From contig NZ_WWCS01000002.1 of assembly GCF_009857535.1 (NCBI RefSeq), forward strand, positions 248,001 to 312,000: a DNA stretch of 64,000 nt. Direction: 5' to 3'. Made by a program: the position numbers and the translations under genes. Position 1 is the first letter of the stretch; each line of letters starts with the position of its first letter. Below are positions 19,833-31,782 of this stretch, piece by piece. This stretch comes from Duganella margarita. GTDB taxonomy: Bacteria > Pseudomonadota > Gammaproteobacteria > Burkholderiales > Burkholderiaceae_D. The notes under the pieces are model-generated. The model had not been told where the DNA came from and did no database searches. It saw only the letters and a program-made list of their open reading frames with translations.

Positions 19833-21200
19833 ATGATCGAATCGATTAGCTATCTGCCGACATCGAAGGAAGCCAATGAGTCATTGGCTAAACACTTCAC
19901 CGACCTGGCTCCGGCACTGACTGCGCGGCAGGCTGCGATTGAAGCATCGCGCTGCCTGTACTGCTACGACGCGCCGTGCACGCGCATCTGCCCGTCGGAG
20001 ATCGATGTGGCCAGTTTTATCCGTAACATCCACGACGAGAATATTAACGGCGCCGCCGTCGGCATCCTCAAGCAGAACATCCTCGGCGGCAGCTGCTCGC
20101 GCGTCTGCCCGACCGAAATCCTGTGCGAAGACGCCTGCGTGCGCAATCACGATGCGGAAGGGCAGCCGGTCAAAATCGGCCTGCTGCAACGCTACGCCAT
20201 CGACAATATGCAACTGGAAGAGCATCCGTTCAAGCGCTTTGCCGCCACCGGAAAGAAGATCGCCGTGGTGGGTGCTGGTCCGGCCGGCTTGTCGTGCGCG
20301 CACCGGCTGGCGATGCTGGGCAATGATGTGGTGATCTATGAGGCGCGCGAAAAATCCGGCGGCCTCAATGAATACGGCATCGCCAAGTACAAGCTGACCG
20401 ATAACTTCGCGCAGAAAGAAGTTGATTTTCTGTTGCAGATCGGCGGCATCACCATCAAGCATGGCCAGGCGCTGGGCGTCAACGTGCAGCTGCGTGACCT
20501 GCATGCCGGTTACGATGCGGTGTTCCTGGGCTTGGGCCTCGGCGCCAGCAAGCAAATGGGCCTGACCGGCGAAGATGCGCCTGGCCTGCTGGCTGCGGTC
20601 GATTACATCGCCGAGCTGCGTCAGTCGGATGATCTGAGCAAGCTGCCGGTGCCATCGCGCGCCATCGTGATCGGCGCCGGCAATACCGCGATCGACATGG
20701 CGGTGCAGATCCAGCGCCTTGGCGCCGATGAAGTGACGCTGGTCTATCGCCGCGGCTTTGAGGCGATGAGCGCCACCGAGCACGAACAGCACATCGCCAA
20801 AGAGAATCAGGTCCGCATGCGCACCTGGGCACAGCCGCAGCAGGTGCTGCTGGACGATGCGGGACGCGTGCGCGGCATGCGCTTCGAGAAAACGGCGGTG
20901 GTCAACGGCCGCCTGGCCGGTACCGGCGAGACGTTCGAGATCGCGGCCGACGCCATCTTCAAGGCCATCGGCCAGAGCATGGATGAAGTCAGCATCAGCG
21001 ATTCGCTGGCGAAAACGCTGAAGCGCGACGGTGACAAGATCTATGTCGACGCTCAGTTCCGCACCGTCCTGCCGGGCATCTACGCCGGCGGCGACTGCGT
21101 GGCGCCGGGGCAGGATCTGACGGTGCAGGCGGTCCAACACGGCAAGCTGGCGGCGCACGCCATCCATCAAGACATCAACGGTTTAAAAGAGGCTGCATAA
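19833..21200 (+). CDS. preT: Dihydropyrimidine dehydrogenase, FAD/NAD(P)H subunit PreT
   Basis: The 455-residue protein matches the N-terminal half of mammalian DPD and GltD-like reductases. Cysteine clusters for two [4Fe-4S] centres lie at about 48-65 (CLYCYDAPCTRICP) and 88-110 (CSRVCPTEILCEDAC). An FAD fold (VVGAGPAGLSCAHRLA) begins near residue 145 and an NAD(P)H fold (VIGAGNTAIDMAV) near 280. It passes electrons from NAD(P)H to PreA for reduction of uracil or thymine. The stop overlaps the preA start (TAATG), consistent with a 1:1 complex. Confidence 0.96.
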   Translation: MIESISYLPTSKEANESLAKHFTDLAPALTARQAAIEASRCLYCYDAPCTRICPSEIDVASFIRNIHDENINGAAVGILKQNILGGSCSRVCPTEILCEDACVRNHDAEGQPVKIGLLQRYAIDNMQLEEHPFKRFAATGKKIAVVGAGPAGLSCAHRLAMLGNDVVIYEAREKSGGLNEYGIAKYKLTDNFAQKEVDFLLQIGGITIKHGQALGVNVQLRDLHAGYDAVFLGLGLGASKQMGLTGEDAPGLLAAVDYIAELRQSDDLSKLPVPSRAIVIGAGNTAIDMAVQIQRLGADEVTLVYRRGFEAMSATEHEQHIAKENQVRMRTWAQPQQVLLDDAGRVRGMRFEKTAVVNGRLAGTGETFEIAADAIFKAIGQSMDEVSISDSLAKTLKRDGDKIYVDAQFRTVLPGIYAGGDCVAPGQDLTVQAVQHGKLAAHAIHQDINGLKEAA

Positions 21201-22489
21201 TGGCTGACCTGAGCATAGAATTCTGCGGCATCAAGTCCATCAATCCGTTCTGGCTGGCCTCCGCGCCGCCAACGGACAAGGCCTACAACGTGGTGCGCGC
21301 ATTTGAAGCGGGATGGGGCGGCGTGGTGTGGAAGACGCTGGGTGAAGATCCGGCGGCCGTCAACGTGTCGTCGCGCTACTCGGCGCATTACGGCAAGAAC
21401 CGCGAAGTCCTCGGCTTCAACAACATCGAGCTGATTACCGACCGTTCGCTGGCGCTGAACCTGGAAGAGATTACGCAGGTGAAGAAGGACTGGCCGGACC
21501 GCGTGATCATCGTGTCGCTGATGCTGCCTTGCGAGGAGCGCTTGTGGGCCGACATCCTGCCGCTGGTGGAAGCTACCGGCGCAGACGGCATCGAACTGAA
21601 TTTCGGCTGCCCGCACGGCATGCCGGAACGCGGCATGGGTGCGGCGGTGGGGCAGGTGCCGGAATACGTGGAGATGGTCACGCGCTGGTGCAAGCAGAAT
21701 ACCAGGCTGCCGGTGATCGTCAAGCTGACGCCGAACATCACCGATGTCCGCGCGCCGGCGCGCGCCGCAAAGGCGGGTGGCGCCGATGCGGTGTCGCTGA
21801 TCAACACGATCAACTCGATCACGCATCTGGACCTGGACCAGATGGTGGCGTTTCCGATCGTCGGCGGCGCCAGCACGCACGGCGGCTACTGCGGTTCTGC
21901 GGTGAAGCCGATTGCGCTGAACATGGTGGCCGAGATTGCGCGCGATCCGCAAACGGCGGGCTTGCCGATTTCCGGCATCGGCGGCATCGGCAACTGGCGC
22001 GATGCGGCGGAGTTCATGGCGCTGGGTTCGGGCTGCGTGCAGGTGTGCACGGCGGCGATGCTGCATGGCTTCCGCATCGTTGAAGAGATGAAGGACGGCT
22101 TGTCGCGCTGGATGGATCAGAAGGGTTACAAGAGCGTCGCCGAATTTGTCGGCAAGGCGGTGCCCAACACCACCGACTGGAAATACCTGAACATGAATTA
22201 TCAGGTGATCGCGCAGATCAACCAGGACGACTGCATCAAGTGCGGGCGCTGTTACGTGGCGTGCGAAGATACGTCGCACCAGTCGATCAATCAGCTGATC
22301 GATGCGGTGACCGGCGTGCGCACGTATGAAGTGAACAAGCAGGAGTGCGTTGGGTGTAATCTGTGCGAGATCACCTGTCCGGTGCAGGGTTGCATCACGA
22401 TGGTGCCGCAGGATACCGGCAAGCCATACATGAACTGGACGCAGGACCCACGCAATCCGCGTGCGGAAAAGGTGGTAGAGGCTGCGTAG
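21200..22489 (+). CDS. preA: Dihydropyrimidine dehydrogenase, FMN subunit PreA
   Basis: PreA reduces uracil and thymine to the dihydro forms. The 429-residue protein has a DHOD-like FMN barrel (residues 1-310). The base-binding NFGCPHGMPERGMG follows the DPD pattern, and the catalytic acid Cys231 lies in HGGYCGSAVKPIALNMV. A C-terminal two-cluster ferredoxin domain is at about 335-400 (CIKCGRCYVACE and CVGCNLCEITCPV). The first step of the reductive pyrimidine route is therefore complete in this operon. Confidence 0.97.
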   Translation: MADLSIEFCGIKSINPFWLASAPPTDKAYNVVRAFEAGWGGVVWKTLGEDPAAVNVSSRYSAHYGKNREVLGFNNIELITDRSLALNLEEITQVKKDWPDRVIIVSLMLPCEERLWADILPLVEATGADGIELNFGCPHGMPERGMGAAVGQVPEYVEMVTRWCKQNTRLPVIVKLTPNITDVRAPARAAKAGGADAVSLINTINSITHLDLDQMVAFPIVGGASTHGGYCGSAVKPIALNMVAEIARDPQTAGLPISGIGGIGNWRDAAEFMALGSGCVQVCTAAMLHGFRIVEEMKDGLSRWMDQKGYKSVAEFVGKAVPNTTDWKYLNMNYQVIAQINQDDCIKCGRCYVACEDTSHQSINQLIDAVTGVRTYEVNKQECVGCNLCEITCPVQGCITMVPQDTGKPYMNWTQDPRNPRAEKVVEAA

Positions 22490-22519
22490 CGGCGGCACAT
22501 GCGTACCCCAAGGCAGAAA

Positions 22520-22549
22520 GGGGTCTGACCCCATGCGGGGTCAGACCCC
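22520..22549. repeat. Perfect 13-bp inverted repeat (GGGGTCTGACCCC)
   Basis: GGGGTCTGACCCC (22520-22532) is followed after ATGC by its exact reverse complement (22537-22549). Each arm is itself nearly palindromic, so it can fold as one long hairpin or two short ones. No T-tract follows, so it is unlikely to be a simple terminator. It lies between preA and the permease gene. Confidence 0.85.
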
Positions 22550-22636
22550 GGCGGACCGCAGTGCGGGGCGAGCGCAAGCTCAAGGTACGGAACTTGCAGT
22601 GGTGTACGGAGACATCAACCCTTTGGAGAACGCCTC

Positions 22637-25527
<2,891 letters not shown>

Positions 25528-25543
25528 GGTTAAGGAGCAGCAC

Positions 25544-26770
25544 ATGAAGATTAATGGTGACCGCCTGTGGGCATCGCTGATGGAACTGGCGAAAATCGGC
25601 GCGACGGAAAAGGGCGGCGTCAAGCGCCTGGCGTTGACGGATCTGGATAAGCAGGGCCGCGACCTGGTGGTCGGCTGGGCCAGGGAGGCGGGTCTGTCGA
25701 TTACCATCGACCAGATCGGCAATGTCTTCATGCGCCGCGATGGCGCTAACAACGCGCTGCCGCCGGTGATGACCGGCAGTCATATCGACACCCAGCCGAC
25801 CGGCGGCAAGTTCGACGGCAACTACGGCGTGCTGGCCGGGCTGGAAGTGGTGCGCACGCTGAACGACTTGAACATCAAGACCGAGGCGCCGATTGAAGTC
25901 GCCTTCTGGACCAATGAAGAGGGCTCGCGCTTCGTGCCGGTGATGATGGGTTCCGGCGTGTTCTGCGGCGCGTTCTCGCTGGAGACGGCGTATGCGGCCA
26001 AGGACGTCGATGGCAAGACCGTCGGCGAAGAGCTGGAGCGCATCGGCTACAAAGGCCCGCAGGTGCCGGGCGATCATCCTATCGGTGCTTACTTCGAAAC
26101 GCACATCGAGCAAGGCCCGGTGCTGGAAGATGCCGACAAGGTGATCGGCGTGGTACCGGCGGTGATGGGGCTGTCGTGGTATGACTGCGTGGTCGCCGGC
26201 ATGGAAGCCCACGCCGGCCCGACGCCGATGGGACTGCGCAAGGATGCGCTGCAAGTGGCTACGAAGATCATGCAGGAAGTCGTTGCCATCGCCAATCGCT
26301 ATCCGCCGTATGGCCGTGGCACGGTGGGTATGGTGCAGGTGTTCCCGAACAGCCGCAACGTGATTCCTGGCGAAGTCAAATTCAGCATCGATCTGCGCAA
26401 CGTGAACGATGAGCTTTTGAATACCATGCACGAGGAGATGCTGGCGTTTATCGACCAGACCCGCAGCGAGTCGGGATTGAAGATCGAGATCGAGCGCGTA
26501 TCCTACTATCCGCCGTGCCCATTCCATCCGGAGTGCGTGGATGCAGTTCGTAATGCGACTGCAAAGTTGGGCTATTCGACCATGGACGTGGTGTCCGGCG
26601 CCGGCCATGACGCTATCTATGCTGCGCGTCTGGCGCCGTCCGGCATGATCTTCGTACCTTGCAAGGACGGCATCAGCCACAATGAGATCGAGGATGCCAA
26701 GGCCGAGCATCTGGAAGCAGGTTGCAATGTGCTGCTGCACGCCATGCTGGAACGCGCCAGGGTAGCGTAA
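25544..26770 (+). CDS. N-carbamoyl-beta-alanine amidohydrolase (beta-ureidopropionase, M20 type)
   Basis: The 408-residue Zn-dependent hydrolase belongs to the AllC/HyuC/PydC family. It has GSHIDTQPTGGKFDGNYGV (metal His and bridging Asp), TNEEGSRF, HIEQGPVLE, and SGAGHDAIYAARLAPSGMIF with the conserved C-terminal His. It should hydrolyse N-carbamoyl-beta-alanine to beta-alanine, CO2 and ammonia. Allantoate hydrolysis is the main alternative for this family, but a separate AllC domain is encoded at 31779-33530, and the hydA neighbour argues for the pyrimidine substrate. Confidence 0.93.
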   Translation: MKINGDRLWASLMELAKIGATEKGGVKRLALTDLDKQGRDLVVGWAREAGLSITIDQIGNVFMRRDGANNALPPVMTGSHIDTQPTGGKFDGNYGVLAGLEVVRTLNDLNIKTEAPIEVAFWTNEEGSRFVPVMMGSGVFCGAFSLETAYAAKDVDGKTVGEELERIGYKGPQVPGDHPIGAYFETHIEQGPVLEDADKVIGVVPAVMGLSWYDCVVAGMEAHAGPTPMGLRKDALQVATKIMQEVVAIANRYPPYGRGTVGMVQVFPNSRNVIPGEVKFSIDLRNVNDELLNTMHEEMLAFIDQTRSESGLKIEIERVSYYPPCPFHPECVDAVRNATAKLGYSTMDVVSGAGHDAIYAARLAPSGMIFVPCKDGISHNEIEDAKAEHLEAGCNVLLHAMLERARVA

Positions 26771-26851
26771 CCTCGGTTTGACCGCCGGACCACTCGGGCG
26801 CATACTGATTGCATCAGATCAGAATGCCGGCCACGATGCCGGCCGGTTATT

Positions 26852-28525
26852 ATGCAATCACCTCCCAAGCCCCATACGGAAGCGCTGCACGCGGCCTGCC
26901 TTACCGCCACTTTGGAAAGCATCTCCGATGCGGTATTGATGCTCGGCCATGCCTGGGAGATTCGCTACCTGAACCGCAACGCCGAACTGCTGCTGGAGGT
27001 GTTGCGTGGCGATGTGGTGGGACGTAATGTCTGGGAGATTTTCCCCGAGGCGGTGGGCGGCACGTATTACCGCGCCTATCACGAGGCGATTGATACCAAC
27101 AAGCCGGTCACCTTTGAAGAGCATTATGCGCCACTGAACCTGTGGACCGAAGTGCGCGCCTATCCGTCGGAAGAGGGACTGACGATCTACTTCCGCGACG
27201 TCAGCGAACGCAAGGCCATCGAGGCCGAGATTCACCACCTGGCGTTTTACGACAAACTGACAAGCTTACCTAACCGGCAACTGCTGATGGACCGCCTGGA
27301 GCAGACGCTCGCGCTGGCCCGGCGCGACGGGACCGTCGGCGCAGTGCTGTTTATCGATCTGGATGACTTCAAAAGTATCAACGACACGCGCGGCCACGAC
27401 AAGGGGGACATGCTGTTGCAGCTGGTGGCTGGCCGCCTGCATGACGCGGTGCGGGAGTGCGATACCGTGGCGCGCCTTGGCGGCGACGAGTTTGTGGTGC
27501 TACTGGCGGATCTTGGCCTGGATGGCGAGGCCTCGGCGCGAGAGCGCGCAGCCAGGGTCTTGCGGGCGTTTGATGCGCCGTTCGATGTCGATGGCATCGA
27601 ACATTACAGCACGCCCAGCATCGGCGTGGCGTTGTTTTGCGGCGAGCCGCTCAGCGTGGAAGAGATCCTCAAGCGCGCCGATCTCGCCATGTATCAGGCC
27701 AAGGCGGCGGGGCGTAACAACTTCGTCCTATTTGACCCGGCCATGCAGACGCGCGTGACGCTGCGCGCGCAGCTGGAAGCCGACATCCGGCGTGCGCTGG
27801 CCAACCAGGAGTTCGAGCTCCATTACCAGCCGCTGGCGGGTATGCGTGGGCAGATTGCGGGCGTGGAGGCGCTGGTCCGCTGGCGCCATCCACAGCGCGG
27901 CCTGGTGTCGCCGGCGGAGTTCATTCCGGTGGCGGAAGAGACCAATATGATTTTGCCCCTCGGACGCTGGGTGCTGTGGGAGGCCTGCCGCGTGTTGGTG
28001 CGCTGGGCTGGTGACCCGGCCACCGATGCGCTGGAAATATCGGTCAACGTCAGCATGGTCCAGTTCCATCGTCCGGACTTCTGCGAGCAAGTGCTGGAGG
28101 TGCTGGCGCAGACCGGCGCACGGCCGGAGCGGTTGCGACTGGAACTGACTGAAAGCCTGCTGCTCAATGATGTGGAGTGCACGGTGGCGAAGATGCAGCG
28201 CCTGCGCGCGGTGGGCGTCAGTTTCGCGCTGGATGATTTCGGCACCGGCTATTCATCGTTGTCCTACCTGCATCGCCTGCCATTGTCGCAGTTGAAGGTC
28301 GACCGTTCCTTCATCTGGGGCGCCTTGACGGAAGGGCACGGCGCAGCCATTGTGCGCGTGATCGTCGCCCTCGGGAAGACGCTGGGGATGACGGTGCTGG
28401 CGGAAGGTGTGGAAACCGAGGCACAGCTGGCGTTTGTCACCGAGGAGGGATGCCATTTCTATCAAGGCTATTTGCTCAGCAAGCCGCTGCCCGAGGATCA
28501 ATTGACGGCCTTCCTGTGCCGTTGA
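26852..28525 (+). CDS. PAS-GGDEF-EAL cyclic-di-GMP protein
   Basis: The 557-residue cytoplasmic protein has a PAS domain (about 12-122) and a diguanylate cyclase domain (about 125-290, intact GGDEF at 210-214, with no RxxD inhibitory site obvious). An EAL phosphodiesterase domain (about 300-555) follows, with Glu339 in EALVRW, ELTES, DDFGTGYSS, KVDRSF and AEGVET. Both active sites look complete, so it may make and break c-di-GMP under PAS control. It is 7 bp upstream of the TPR-glycosyltransferase gene, suggesting co-expression. Confidence 0.95.
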   Translation: MQSPPKPHTEALHAACLTATLESISDAVLMLGHAWEIRYLNRNAELLLEVLRGDVVGRNVWEIFPEAVGGTYYRAYHEAIDTNKPVTFEEHYAPLNLWTEVRAYPSEEGLTIYFRDVSERKAIEAEIHHLAFYDKLTSLPNRQLLMDRLEQTLALARRDGTVGAVLFIDLDDFKSINDTRGHDKGDMLLQLVAGRLHDAVRECDTVARLGGDEFVVLLADLGLDGEASARERAARVLRAFDAPFDVDGIEHYSTPSIGVALFCGEPLSVEEILKRADLAMYQAKAAGRNNFVLFDPAMQTRVTLRAQLEADIRRALANQEFELHYQPLAGMRGQIAGVEALVRWRHPQRGLVSPAEFIPVAEETNMILPLGRWVLWEACRVLVRWAGDPATDALEISVNVSMVQFHRPDFCEQVLEVLAQTGARPERLRLELTESLLLNDVECTVAKMQRLRAVGVSFALDDFGTGYSSLSYLHRLPLSQLKVDRSFIWGALTEGHGAAIVRVIVALGKTLGMTVLAEGVETEAQLAFVTEEGCHFYQGYLLSKPLPEDQLTAFLCR

Positions 28526-28532
28526 ATACGCG

Positions 28533-29915
28533 ATGATGTACACCGATCCGCAACAGGCTTACATTGATGGCAACCATCGCATGACCGCCGGCGACTACGC
28601 CGGTGCGGAGGCTTGTTATCTGCAAGCGCTGGCGCTGCAACCTTGGCATGTCGCGGCGCGCGCCAATCTGGGGTATCTGAAGGAGCAGCAGGGCGCGGTG
28701 GCGGAGGCGGAGTTTCATTATCGGCAGGCGCTTGGTCTGATGCCGGATCACGCGCAGCTGCATCAGAACCTGGGCGCGTTGCTGTTCAAGGAAAAGCGGT
28801 TGGCGGAGTCGGAAGCGGCGCTGCGCAAGGCGGCGGAGTTGGCGCCGGATTCGCCGACCGCGTGGAGCCAGCTTGGTGCGGTGCTGGTGTGTACGCATCG
28901 CGAGGCGGAGGGCGAGGCTTGCTACCGGCAGGCGCTGGCGCTCGATCCGGAGCATGCGCGGGCGCAGTTCAATCTCAGTTATCTATTGCTGCGGCAGGCG
29001 CGCTTTGAAGAAGGCTGGCGCATGCTGGAGGCGCGCTGGCAGTTCGACCGTTTTCCACTGTCCTTCGACTGTCCGTTCTGGAATGGCGAGCCGCTGGACG
29101 GCAAGTCGATTGTGATCGGGCTGGAGGCGGGGCATGGCGACATGATTCATTTCTGCCGGTATGCGGCCATGCTCAAGGCGCGCGGAGCGGAGCGGGTGGA
29201 GATGGTTTGTCATCCCGGCTTGCAGCGGTTGTTCGCCACGCTGGCGGGCGTGGATCGCGTGCATGCGCTGGGTGATGCACTGCCCGGCGGATGGGATTAT
29301 TGGACGCGTCCGATGCGCTTGCCGGGATTGTTCGGCACGGAGATGGCCAGCATTCCGGCGGACGTGCCGTATCTGCACGCAGAGCCGCAATTGGTCGCGC
29401 AATGGCGCGATGCGCTGCCGCAGCAGGGACCGCGCGTTGGCCTGGCGTGGCGCGGTAACGCCAACTTCGAGAATGATGCGGACCGCTCGCTGCCATCGCT
29501 AATGGCGCTTGCCCCGCTGGGGGCAGCATCTGACGCTGTGCATTTCATCAGCCTGCAAAAAGGTCCCGGCGAGGCGGAGGCGTTGACGCCGCCGGTGGGC
29601 ATGTATGTGCATCCGCTGGCCTCGCGCTTGCAGGACTTTGCGGAGACGGCGGCGCTGATCGCCAATCTCGATCTGGTGATCGCCGTGGACACGGCGGTGG
29701 CGCACCTGGCTGGCGCGCTGGGCAAGCCTTGCTGGCTGCTGCTACCCGATTATCGTTGCGACTGGCGCTGGATGGCGGACCGCGACGACACGCCGTGGTA
29801 TCCGTCCATGCGCCTGTTCCGCCAGCCGCGCGGTGGCGGCTGGGCGCCGGTCATCGAGCAGGTGGCGGCGGCGCTGGTCAGTCTCGCAAGTAGTGCTGCG
29901 CCAGATCCTCAATAA
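28533..29915 (+). CDS. TPR protein with GT9/GT41-like glycosyltransferase domain
   Basis: The 460-residue protein opens with four tetratricopeptide repeats (residues 8-150, e.g. AEACYLQALALQPWHVAARANLGYL). The rest resembles a GT-B fold related to heptosyltransferases and O-GlcNAc-transferase-like proteins, with GLAWRGNANFENDADRS as a nucleotide-sugar region and LDLVIAVDTAVAHLAGALGKP as the C-terminal sugar-binding loop. Such proteins glycosylate proteins or lipids; donor and acceptor are unknown. Its 3' end overlaps the convergent SDR gene by 38 bp. Confidence 0.85.
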   Translation: MMYTDPQQAYIDGNHRMTAGDYAGAEACYLQALALQPWHVAARANLGYLKEQQGAVAEAEFHYRQALGLMPDHAQLHQNLGALLFKEKRLAESEAALRKAAELAPDSPTAWSQLGAVLVCTHREAEGEACYRQALALDPEHARAQFNLSYLLLRQARFEEGWRMLEARWQFDRFPLSFDCPFWNGEPLDGKSIVIGLEAGHGDMIHFCRYAAMLKARGAERVEMVCHPGLQRLFATLAGVDRVHALGDALPGGWDYWTRPMRLPGLFGTEMASIPADVPYLHAEPQLVAQWRDALPQQGPRVGLAWRGNANFENDADRSLPSLMALAPLGAASDAVHFISLQKGPGEAEALTPPVGMYVHPLASRLQDFAETAALIANLDLVIAVDTAVAHLAGALGKPCWLLLPDYRCDWRWMADRDDTPWYPSMRLFRQPRGGGWAPVIEQVAAALVSLASSAAPDPQ

Positions 29916-30771
29916 GCCCCTGACCGGCAGGCTGCCAGCCCAATTGTTCGCGCGTCTGCGCGCTGGACGCCGGGCAGTCCGCGCCAAAGAAGCGCGCCAG
30001 GAAGCCGAAGTGCTCCAGTGCTTCTTCCGCCGCGAGACTGACGATCGGAACACCAAGCCCTTTGCCGATCACCTCCGCAATCTCCCGCGTAGCGACGCCT
30101 TGTTCGCCAATGGCGTGATAGCGCGCACCGGCCGTGCCATGTTCCAGCACCAGCCGGTAAAGTCGCGCTGCATCAAACCGATGCACGGCCGGCCAGCGGT
30201 TATTGCCCTCACCGATGTAAGCCGATACGCCCTTGGCGCGGGCGATGTCCACCAGCCGTGGCGCGAAGCCGTAATCGCCGTCGCCGTGCACCGACGGCGG
30301 CAGGCGTACCAGCGTTGAGCGCACGTCGCGCGCCGCCAGTGCCAGCGTGAGCTGCTCGGACGCTGTACGGTGCTGCGCCGGGCCGGCCGGATCGGGCGCG
30401 TCGTTTTCGGTGCCCACGCGGCCATGTGGCAGCAGCGCGCTGCCGGAGGTGGTGATCAGCGGCTTGCCGCTGCCGGCCATTGCTTCACCCATGGCTTCAA
30501 TGGCGCGGCGGTCGGTCTCGCCGGCGGCGTTGAAGTCCTTGAAGTCATGGATGAAGGCGGTGTGGATCACGCCATCGCAAGCCCGCGCGCCGGCGGCCAG
30601 CACGTCGAGGTCCGACAGGTCGCCACGATGCACGGCGATGCCGCGCTGGCGCAACGTATCGGCGCCATCCTCGCTGCGCGCCAGTCCCAATATCTCGTGC
30701 CCGGCGTCCAGCAGTTCCTGAATGACGGCCGAACCTACCCAGCCCGTGGCGCCTGTGACGAATACTTTCAT
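29878..30771 (-). CDS. NAD-dependent epimerase/SDR-family protein
   Basis: The 297-residue extended SDR begins MKVFVTGATGWVGSAVIQ with the NAD(P)-binding TGATGWVG motif. The usual YxxxK catalytic pair is replaced near residue 135-140 by the HRTASEQL region, as in many atypical SDRs. The C-terminal half matches the substrate-binding part of YwnB/NAD(P)-binding epimerases. The ATG at 30771 has GGGAG 6 bp upstream. It is divergent from an AraC regulator that probably controls it. The substrate is unknown. Confidence 0.85.
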   Translation of the reverse strand: MKVFVTGATGWVGSAVIQELLDAGHEILGLARSEDGADTLRQRGIAVHRGDLSDLDVLAAGARACDGVIHTAFIHDFKDFNAAGETDRRAIEAMGEAMAGSGKPLITTSGSALLPHGRVGTENDAPDPAGPAQHRTASEQLTLALAARDVRSTLVRLPPSVHGDGDYGFAPRLVDIARAKGVSAYIGEGNNRWPAVHRFDAARLYRLVLEHGTAGARYHAIGEQGVATREIAEVIGKGLGVPIVSLAAEEALEHFGFLARFFGADCPASSAQTREQLGWQPAGQGLIEDLAQHYLRD

Positions 30772-30867
30772 GTGCATCTCCCTGGTGTCGATGGTATGCA
30801 TGATAGAAGATACGTGCAGGACGATCCATGCTATAGAATCCGTATTTTCTTTGCGATCGTCCGAATC

Positions 30868-31782
30868 ATGGATCCCTTATCAGACGTACTCTCCCTGCTC
30901 AAACCGCGCAGCTATATGGCCGGCGGCTTTGACGCCGGCGGCGACTGGTCGCTGCAATTCCAGAAACATGAGGGCATCAAGTGTTACGCCGTGGTCTCCG
31001 GCCAGTGCTGGCTGGCGGTGCAGGGCGTGGCCGAGCCGGTGCTGCTGAAGGCCGGCGAGTGCTTCCTGCTGCCGCGCGGCCTGCCGTTCCGCCTGGCCAG
31101 CGATCTGGCGCTGCCGCCGCAGGATGCGCTGGAACTGCTGCGCCGGCGGCGTGAGGCCGGCGTAGGCGTCATTAATGGCGGCGGCGATTGCATGCTGGTC
31201 GGCGGACACTTCGTGTTCAACGGCCGGCATACCAGCATCCTGCTGGAGGCGCTGCCGCCGATCTCGCACGTGCACAAGGAGTCGGACCGCGAATCGCTGC
31301 GCTGGTCGCTGGAGAAGCTGGTGCAGGAGTTGAAGGAGCGCCGGCCCGGCTGCGTGCTGATTGCGCAGCACATGGCGCACATGATGCTGGTGCAGGCATT
31401 GCGGCTGGTGCTGGCGGAAGAGGAGAGCAATGGCGTCGGCTGGCTGTATGCGCTGGCCGATCCGCAGATCGGCGGCGCTATCGGCGCGCTGCACAGCGAT
31501 CCGGCGCAGCGCTGGACGCTGGAGACGCTGGCGCAGCACGTCGGCATGTCGCGCTCCACGCTGGCGCTGAAGTTCAAGCAGACGGTGGGCGCGTCGCCGA
31601 TGGAATACCTGACGCGCTGGCGCATGCTGCTGGCCGGCGACCGGCTGGTGCATTCCAGCCAGCCGGTGTCGGTGATTGCGCAGGCGCTGGGCTATGAATC
31701 CGACAGCGCCTTCAGCACCGCCTTCAAGCGCGTGATGGGCTGTTCGCCGCGCCAGTACGTTCGCGATCAGGTGGCAGCTTAG
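30868..31782 (+). CDS. AraC-family regulator with cupin_6 domain
   Basis: The 304-residue protein has an N-terminal cupin-type sensor (about residues 10-195, CYAVVSGQCWLAV, LLPRGLPFRLAS) and a C-terminal AraC double helix-turn-helix (WTLETLAQHVGMSRSTLALKF and SVIAQALGYESDSAFSTAFKR). This build is typical of regulators of adjacent oxidoreductase genes. The 96-bp gap to the divergent SDR gene contains a TATAGA box near 30832. The stop overlaps that of the UraD-AllC gene by 4 bp. Confidence 0.93.
   Translation: MDPLSDVLSLLKPRSYMAGGFDAGGDWSLQFQKHEGIKCYAVVSGQCWLAVQGVAEPVLLKAGECFLLPRGLPFRLASDLALPPQDALELLRRRREAGVGVINGGGDCMLVGGHFVFNGRHTSILLEALPPISHVHKESDRESLRWSLEKLVQELKERRPGCVLIAQHMAHMMLVQALRLVLAEEESNGVGWLYALADPQIGGAIGALHSDPAQRWTLETLAQHVGMSRSTLALKFKQTVGASPMEYLTRWRMLLAGDRLVHSSQPVSVIAQALGYESDSAFSTAFKRVMGCSPRQYVRDQVAA

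Noticed and set aside
26823-26848. GCCGGC-CACGAT-GCCGGC hairpin after the beta-ureidopropionase gene as a terminator
   Set aside because: The stem is only 6 bp and is followed by CGGTTATTA, without a T-run; too weak to call.
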